Origin: UBA1783 sp033808805
GTDB lineage: Bacteria; Bacillota_I; Bacilli_A; Erysipelotrichales; Erysipelotrichaceae
Length of the DNA: 64,000 bases
NCBI GenBank assembly: GCA_033808805.1
Contig: JAPXMY010000004.1
Span: 62,001 to 126,000 of the forward strand
Direction: 5' to 3'
Shown here: positions 60,901 through 64,000 of the stretch, piece after piece
How the letters are laid out: the number at the start of each line of letters is the position of its first letter
How positions within the stretch are numbered: the stretch's first letter is position 1
Position numbers and translations under genes: made by a program
Notes under the pieces: model-generated
What the model saw: only the letters and a program-made list of their open reading frames with translations
Database searches by the model: none
Told to the model about the DNA's origin: nothing

Positions 60901-62134
60901 AGAGCATACAATCGAATGCCGTAAAACTAAATTAGGTGATGAAGAAATTACCAGAGACATCCCTAATGTCAGTGAACAGAGCATTAGAAATCTGGACTCT
61001 AGAGGTATCATCAGAGTTGGAGCAGAAGTTAAAGAAGGCGACATCCTGGTTGGCAAGGTTACACCAAAAGGCCAATCAGAAGGTACTCCTGAAGAAAAGC
61101 TTTTAGCAGCCATCTTTGGAGAAAAATCTAAAGAAGTCAGAGACAACTCATTAAAGGTTCCTCATGGAGGAGCAGGCATTGTTCAGTCAATCAGAAGATT
61201 TACCAAGGACAATCATGAGCTTCCTTCAGGCGTAGAGGAAATCGTTAAAGTATATATTGTTCAGAAACGTAAGATTTCTGAAGGTGACAAAATGGCTGGT
61301 CGTCATGGTAACAAGGGTGTAATCTCAAAGATTCTTCCAGAAGAGGATATGCCATTTATGGCTGATGGAACACAGATTGATGTCATGTTAAACCCATTTG
61401 GTGTTCCTTCACGTATGAATATTGGCCAGGTATTGGAAGTGCATTTAGGATTGGCAGCTGAAAAATTAGGTTGTAAATTCGCTACTCCAGTATTTGATGG
61501 AATAAACAATGAAGAACTGATGGATATCTTAAAAGAGACAGGTGCTTCTAAGGATGGCAAGGTTCAACTGTTTGACGGTAGAACCGGAGAGCCGTTTGAT
61601 GAAAGAATTGCTGTTGGTGTAATGTACATGATTAAGTTAGCTCACATGGTTGACGATAAATTACATGCCAGAGCAACAGGACCTTATTCATTAGTTACTC
61701 AACAGCCATTAGGTGGTAAAGCTCAAAATGGCGGTCAAAGATTTGGTGAAATGGAAGTCTGGGCTTTAGAAGCTTATGGTGCTGCCAGCATCTTATCTGA
61801 AATGTTGACTATCAAATCAGATGATGTTATGGGTAGAACAAGAACTTACGAAGCAATTATCAAAGGAAAACCTATCCCTGAAAGCAGTGTAGGTGAGTCA
61901 TTTAGAGTATTGGTTCATGAGTTAAAAGCCTTATCACTGGATGTTCAGGTATTGGATAAAAATGGTAATATTATGGACATTTCACAAAATGAAGAGGACT
62001 CAAAACCAGCAGAAACAGAAACAGAACAGGTCTTCGATAGAGCTGAAGGCTATGGGATTGTAGATGTTGATGGTGAAGAGAGCATTCCTGCAGAAGCAGT
62101 AATTACTGCTGATGATATGGGTTATGATTTTTAA
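57992..62134 (+). CDS. rpoB: DNA-directed RNA polymerase subunit beta
   Basis: A 1380-residue beta subunit, longer than the usual 1180–1200. The rifampicin-pocket region (SSSQLSQFMDQENPLAELTN and RRISALGPGGL), the IETPEGPNIGLI segment and the C-terminal GGKAQNGGQRFGEMEVWALE are all present. The additional length comes from inserted segments before the rifampicin region and an acidic C-terminal tail of about 60 residues (NEEDSKPAETETEQ onward). ATG 57992 follows AAGGAAGGGG. rpoC follows by 14 bases. Confidence 0.97.
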   Translation: MSKKPYREIMRGKAVRRDYSKVSGTLELPNLVEIQTESYRWFEEEGIREVFEEIYPIQNANGNINLEFLSYKFGEPKNDINKCKAGELTYSAPLIASMRLTIIDEQGEVIQRDVEEVFLGDFPKLTPTGTFIINGAERVIVSQIVRSPGAYFATAIEDRTNKDLYTGELIPSRGTWLEFMTDSKKVNLGRIVNMSVDRKRKILSTALFKAIGLSLNLEKGDDAYDSNEIKKFLAAIDLPVFEEIESDIEQQEFLNIYLLLYAGVFGNYEEIRNTLMADSRIKTTDESLKAIYENQRSDDIHTVEGAKSLMNAKFFDSRRYDLNKAGRYKTNLKLGAYARCKNKYLAEDLKDENGKVVVKKDVLIDTKELLATIENTLNKGLNMVAYPQRYEFSHPDAVIVPVSYGKALAGRIAAKNIDMGNRVIEVGTVLIAEDITELVKSDIEMISVYGGIIAQEVRLNSKNVAAVLNYGGRLYCYGRLVENGKDVFHNDELVVDRYIPDTEQPILDNEARTFVYDSVNNGAEYSLYLVGSANQVIYVKRTAESDEVIKVVGNDPLTRKKTIIISDMYAQYSYLLNRTEDIGSDDDIDHLGNRRIRTVGELIQNQYRIGFSRMEKNIKERMSISDISTITAKNLTNIRSLQAAVKEFFSSSQLSQFMDQENPLAELTNKRRISALGPGGLTRERAGFEVRDVHNTHYGRICPIETPEGPNIGLINYLTSYAKVNEYGFIETPYRKVDRKSFKVLDDQVVYLSADKEMDYVIAQANEVKEGYLTEGPCVCRYQSETVMMDRSEVELVDVSPKQIISVAAACIPFLENDDCTRALMGANMQRQAVPLIKPHSPAVGTGMEHKIAHDAGSAVIAERSGVVSYVDATKIVVQTDQGADTYDLIKFRRSNTGTCINQTPIVKLGEIVQADDIIADGPSMEKGELALGQNVKIAFMTWNGYNYEDAIIMSESLVKNDIFTSIHIEEHTIECRKTKLGDEEITRDIPNVSEQSIRNLDSRGIIRVGAEVKEGDILVGKVTPKGQSEGTPEEKLLAAIFGEKSKEVRDNSLKVPHGGAGIVQSIRRFTKDNHELPSGVEEIVKVYIVQKRKISEGDKMAGRHGNKGVISKILPEEDMPFMADGTQIDVMLNPFGVPSRMNIGQVLEVHLGLAAEKLGCKFATPVFDGINNEELMDILKETGASKDGKVQLFDGRTGEPFDERIAVGVMYMIKLAHMVDDKLHARATGPYSLVTQQPLGGKAQNGGQRFGEMEVWALEAYGAASILSEMLTIKSDDVMGRTRTYEAIIKGKPIPESSVGESFRVLVHELKALSLDVQVLDKNGNIMDISQNEEDSKPAETETEQVFDRAEGYGIVDVDGEESIPAEAVITADDMGYDF

Positions 62135-62148
62135 GGAGGTACTAATAA

Positions 62149-64000
62149 ATGAATATCAATGATGTAGCAAAAGTTAAAATTGGTTTAGCATCTCCAGAAC
62201 GTGTTTTAGAATGGTCTTATGGTGAAGTTAAAAAGCCTGAAACCATCAACTACCGTTCTCAAAAACCAGAAAAAGATGGTTTATTCTGTGAAAGAATCTT
62301 CGGCCCAGCAAAAGACTGGGAATGTAGTTGTGGAAAATATAAGAAAGTCAGATATAAAGGTGTAGTTTGTGACAAGTGTGGAGTTGAAATTACCAGAAGC
62401 TCAGTAAGAAGAGAGAGAATGGGACACATCAACTTAGCTGTACCTATTGCTCATATCTGGTATGTCAAAGGAACTCCAAGTCGTATCGCATTACTGCTTG
62501 ATGTTTTGCCTAAGCAGCTGGAAGAAGTTATATACTTCGTCAAATGGATTGTTACCGATCCAAAAGATGTCCAGGAATTAACTTATAAGCAGATTATTAC
62601 TACCGCGGATTATCGTAGGTATCGTGAGTTGTATGGCGCAAACTCTTTTGAAGCAAAAATTGGTGCTGAGGCTATCAAGCTGCTTTTAGAACAGGTTGAT
62701 TTAGATAGAGAATACAATATTCTAGTTGAACAATTAGAAGATGCAACTGGTGAAAAGCGTAAAAGATTGATCAGACGTTTAGAAACAGTCAGTGCTTTCA
62801 GAGATTCAAATCAACGTCCTGAATGGATGATTTTAACAGCACTTCCAGTTATTCCACCTGATTTAAGACCGATGTTACAGTTGGATGGAGGAAGATTTGC
62901 GACCAGTGATTTAAATGATCTTTATAGAAGAGTTATAACCAGAAATAATCGTCTGCAAAAATTGTTGGATTTAGGTACTCCGGCAATCATTGTTCAAAAC
63001 GAAAAACGTATGGTCCAGGAAGCAGTAGATGCTTTAATTGACAACGGCAGAAGAAGCAAACCGGTAACTGGTGCTGGCAACCGTGCCTTGAAGAGTTTAT
63101 CGCATGCCCTGAAAGGGAAACAGGGACGCTTCCGTCAGAATCTTTTAGGTAAGCGTGTTGATTTCTCAGGTCGTTCGGTTATTGCGGTTGGACCAGATTT
63201 AAATATGTATCAGTGTGGCCTGCCAAGAGAAATGGCTTTACAGCTGTTTAAACCATTTGTCATCAATGAGCTGGTCTATCAGGAAAAAGCCAGCAATGCT
63301 AAAGGTGCTGAAAAGATGATTGATAGAGCAGACCCAAGAATCTGGGATATTGTTGAAGAGGTAACAATGGATCATCCGGTATTATTAAACCGTGCTCCAA
63401 CTTTACATAGACTTGGTATCCAGGCATTTATGCCTAAGATTGTTGAAGGTAGAGCTATTCGTCTGCACCCACTGGTCTGTACAGCATTTAATGCTGACTT
63501 TGATGGTGACCAGATGGCGGTACACGTTCCTTTATCAGAAGAAGCTTGTGCTGAAGCGATGATTTTAATGTTGGCTTCTAACAATATCTTAGGTCCAAAG
63601 GATGGGCAGCCTATCGTAACTCCTTCACAGGACATGGTTTTAGGTAACTTCTATTTGACAATGGAAGAAACTAAAGAAGAGTTCTACGAAGAAGCTCAGC
63701 GTTTAAGAAAGCTGGGTGAAGAAGACAGTGCTGCACTATGGGAAGGTTATGGCGATTCAGAAGGAAGAATATATAAGGATGTCGAAGAAGTATTATTAGC
63801 CTATGATACAAAACAGACACATCTACACACCAGAATTGCCTTAAAAGCCAGTTCTTTAAATAAAACTATCTTTACTGAAGAGCAAAACAACAAGTATTTG
63901 ATTACTTCAGTAGGGAAAATTATCTTTAACCAGATGTTCCCTAATGATTTTCCTTATGTAAATGAGGTTAAAGGTAACTGGAATACTCATGTTTCAGATG
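62149..64000 (+). CDS. rpoC: DNA-directed RNA polymerase subunit beta', partial
   Basis: The first 617 codons of beta' run off the right edge without a stop. The N-terminal zinc site is intact (CSCGKY and VCDKCGVEI). The catalytic magnesium loop NADFDGDQMAVH is present near residue 447, and RGRFRQNLLGKRVDFSGRSV-like sequence precedes it. ATG 62149 follows AAGGAGG. The frame is open throughout. Confidence 0.97.
   Translation, partial: MNINDVAKVKIGLASPERVLEWSYGEVKKPETINYRSQKPEKDGLFCERIFGPAKDWECSCGKYKKVRYKGVVCDKCGVEITRSSVRRERMGHINLAVPIAHIWYVKGTPSRIALLLDVLPKQLEEVIYFVKWIVTDPKDVQELTYKQIITTADYRRYRELYGANSFEAKIGAEAIKLLLEQVDLDREYNILVEQLEDATGEKRKRLIRRLETVSAFRDSNQRPEWMILTALPVIPPDLRPMLQLDGGRFATSDLNDLYRRVITRNNRLQKLLDLGTPAIIVQNEKRMVQEAVDALIDNGRRSKPVTGAGNRALKSLSHALKGKQGRFRQNLLGKRVDFSGRSVIAVGPDLNMYQCGLPREMALQLFKPFVINELVYQEKASNAKGAEKMIDRADPRIWDIVEEVTMDHPVLLNRAPTLHRLGIQAFMPKIVEGRAIRLHPLVCTAFNADFDGDQMAVHVPLSEEACAEAMILMLASNNILGPKDGQPIVTPSQDMVLGNFYLTMEETKEEFYEEAQRLRKLGEEDSAALWEGYGDSEGRIYKDVEEVLLAYDTKQTHLHTRIALKASSLNKTIFTEEQNNKYLITSVGKIIFNQMFPNDFPYVNEVKGNWNTHVSD

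Overview
The window is AT-rich DNA from a low-GC Gram-positive bacterium (Bacillota). The order cysS–mrnC–rlmB–sigma factor–rpmG–secE–nusG, then rplK–rplA–rplJ–rplL–methyltransferase–rpoB–rpoC, an ECF transporter set (ecfA1–ecfA2–ecfT) followed by truA, a Firmicutes-type L10 leader and a SipW-type signal peptidase all support this. The mix of families (DUF2804, a CofE-like ligase, DUF1846, a PTS with a GH4 enzyme, YhhN) resembles gut Erysipelotrichia, but that finer placement is only an inference. No phage, transposon, CRISPR array or rRNA gene was seen.

Layout. 1–5.7 kb: a partial gene, a DUF2804 gene, a PPC-domain gene with a small membrane protein, a minus-strand glycerate kinase and CofE-like ligase pair, and a histidine phosphatase. 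5.9 kb: tRNA-Gln. 6.2–12.6 kb: a secretion cluster with a SipW-like signal peptidase, three TasA/camelysin-like proteins, a wall-anchor-like protein and a 998-residue VWA protein. 12.7–16.1 kb: ecfA1A2T, truA and tRNA-Leu. 16.2–25.5 kb: a DUF2202 lipoprotein, an acidic membrane-anchored protein broken by an in-frame stop, an Ig-like lipoprotein, acylphosphatase, tRNA-Ile/tRNA-Ala, a nucleoside kinase, a cupin phosphoglucose isomerase, a small cysteine-motif protein and a CapD-like sugar dehydratase.

26–35 kb: a GntR-controlled operon divergent from its regulator. It holds an EIICB permease (frameshifted as read), a GH4 6-phospho-alpha-glucosidase, a small membrane protein, a VOC protein, EIIA (also frameshifted), a serine hydrolase, an M24-fold protein lacking both aspartate metal ligands, and an M20 amidohydrolase. 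The set looks like uptake and breakdown of a glucosylated, nitrogen-containing compound. 35–46.6 kb: a lone YhfT-like membrane protein with a long leader, a standalone riboflavin kinase, LURP-one and DUF2500 proteins, a DUF885 lipoprotein, an aconitase X plus ene-reductase operon, a PfkB kinase, a YhhN protein and a DJ-1 protein.

46.7–64 kb: the translation and transcription core. A four-gene block (RlmA-like methyltransferase, lipoprotein, HAD phosphatase, DUF1846) sits between nusG and rplK. The rplK promoter appears to lie in the loop of a terminator that would stop read-through from that block. rpoC runs off the window end.

Most unusual items: the SipW/TasA/VWA cluster with a tyrosine-rich insert in the VWA domain; the PTS operon with two homopolymer frameshifts and a metal-site-depleted M24 protein; the aconitase X plus ene-reductase pair; the lone yhfT with a structured leader; and the promoter-in-terminator arrangement before rplK.
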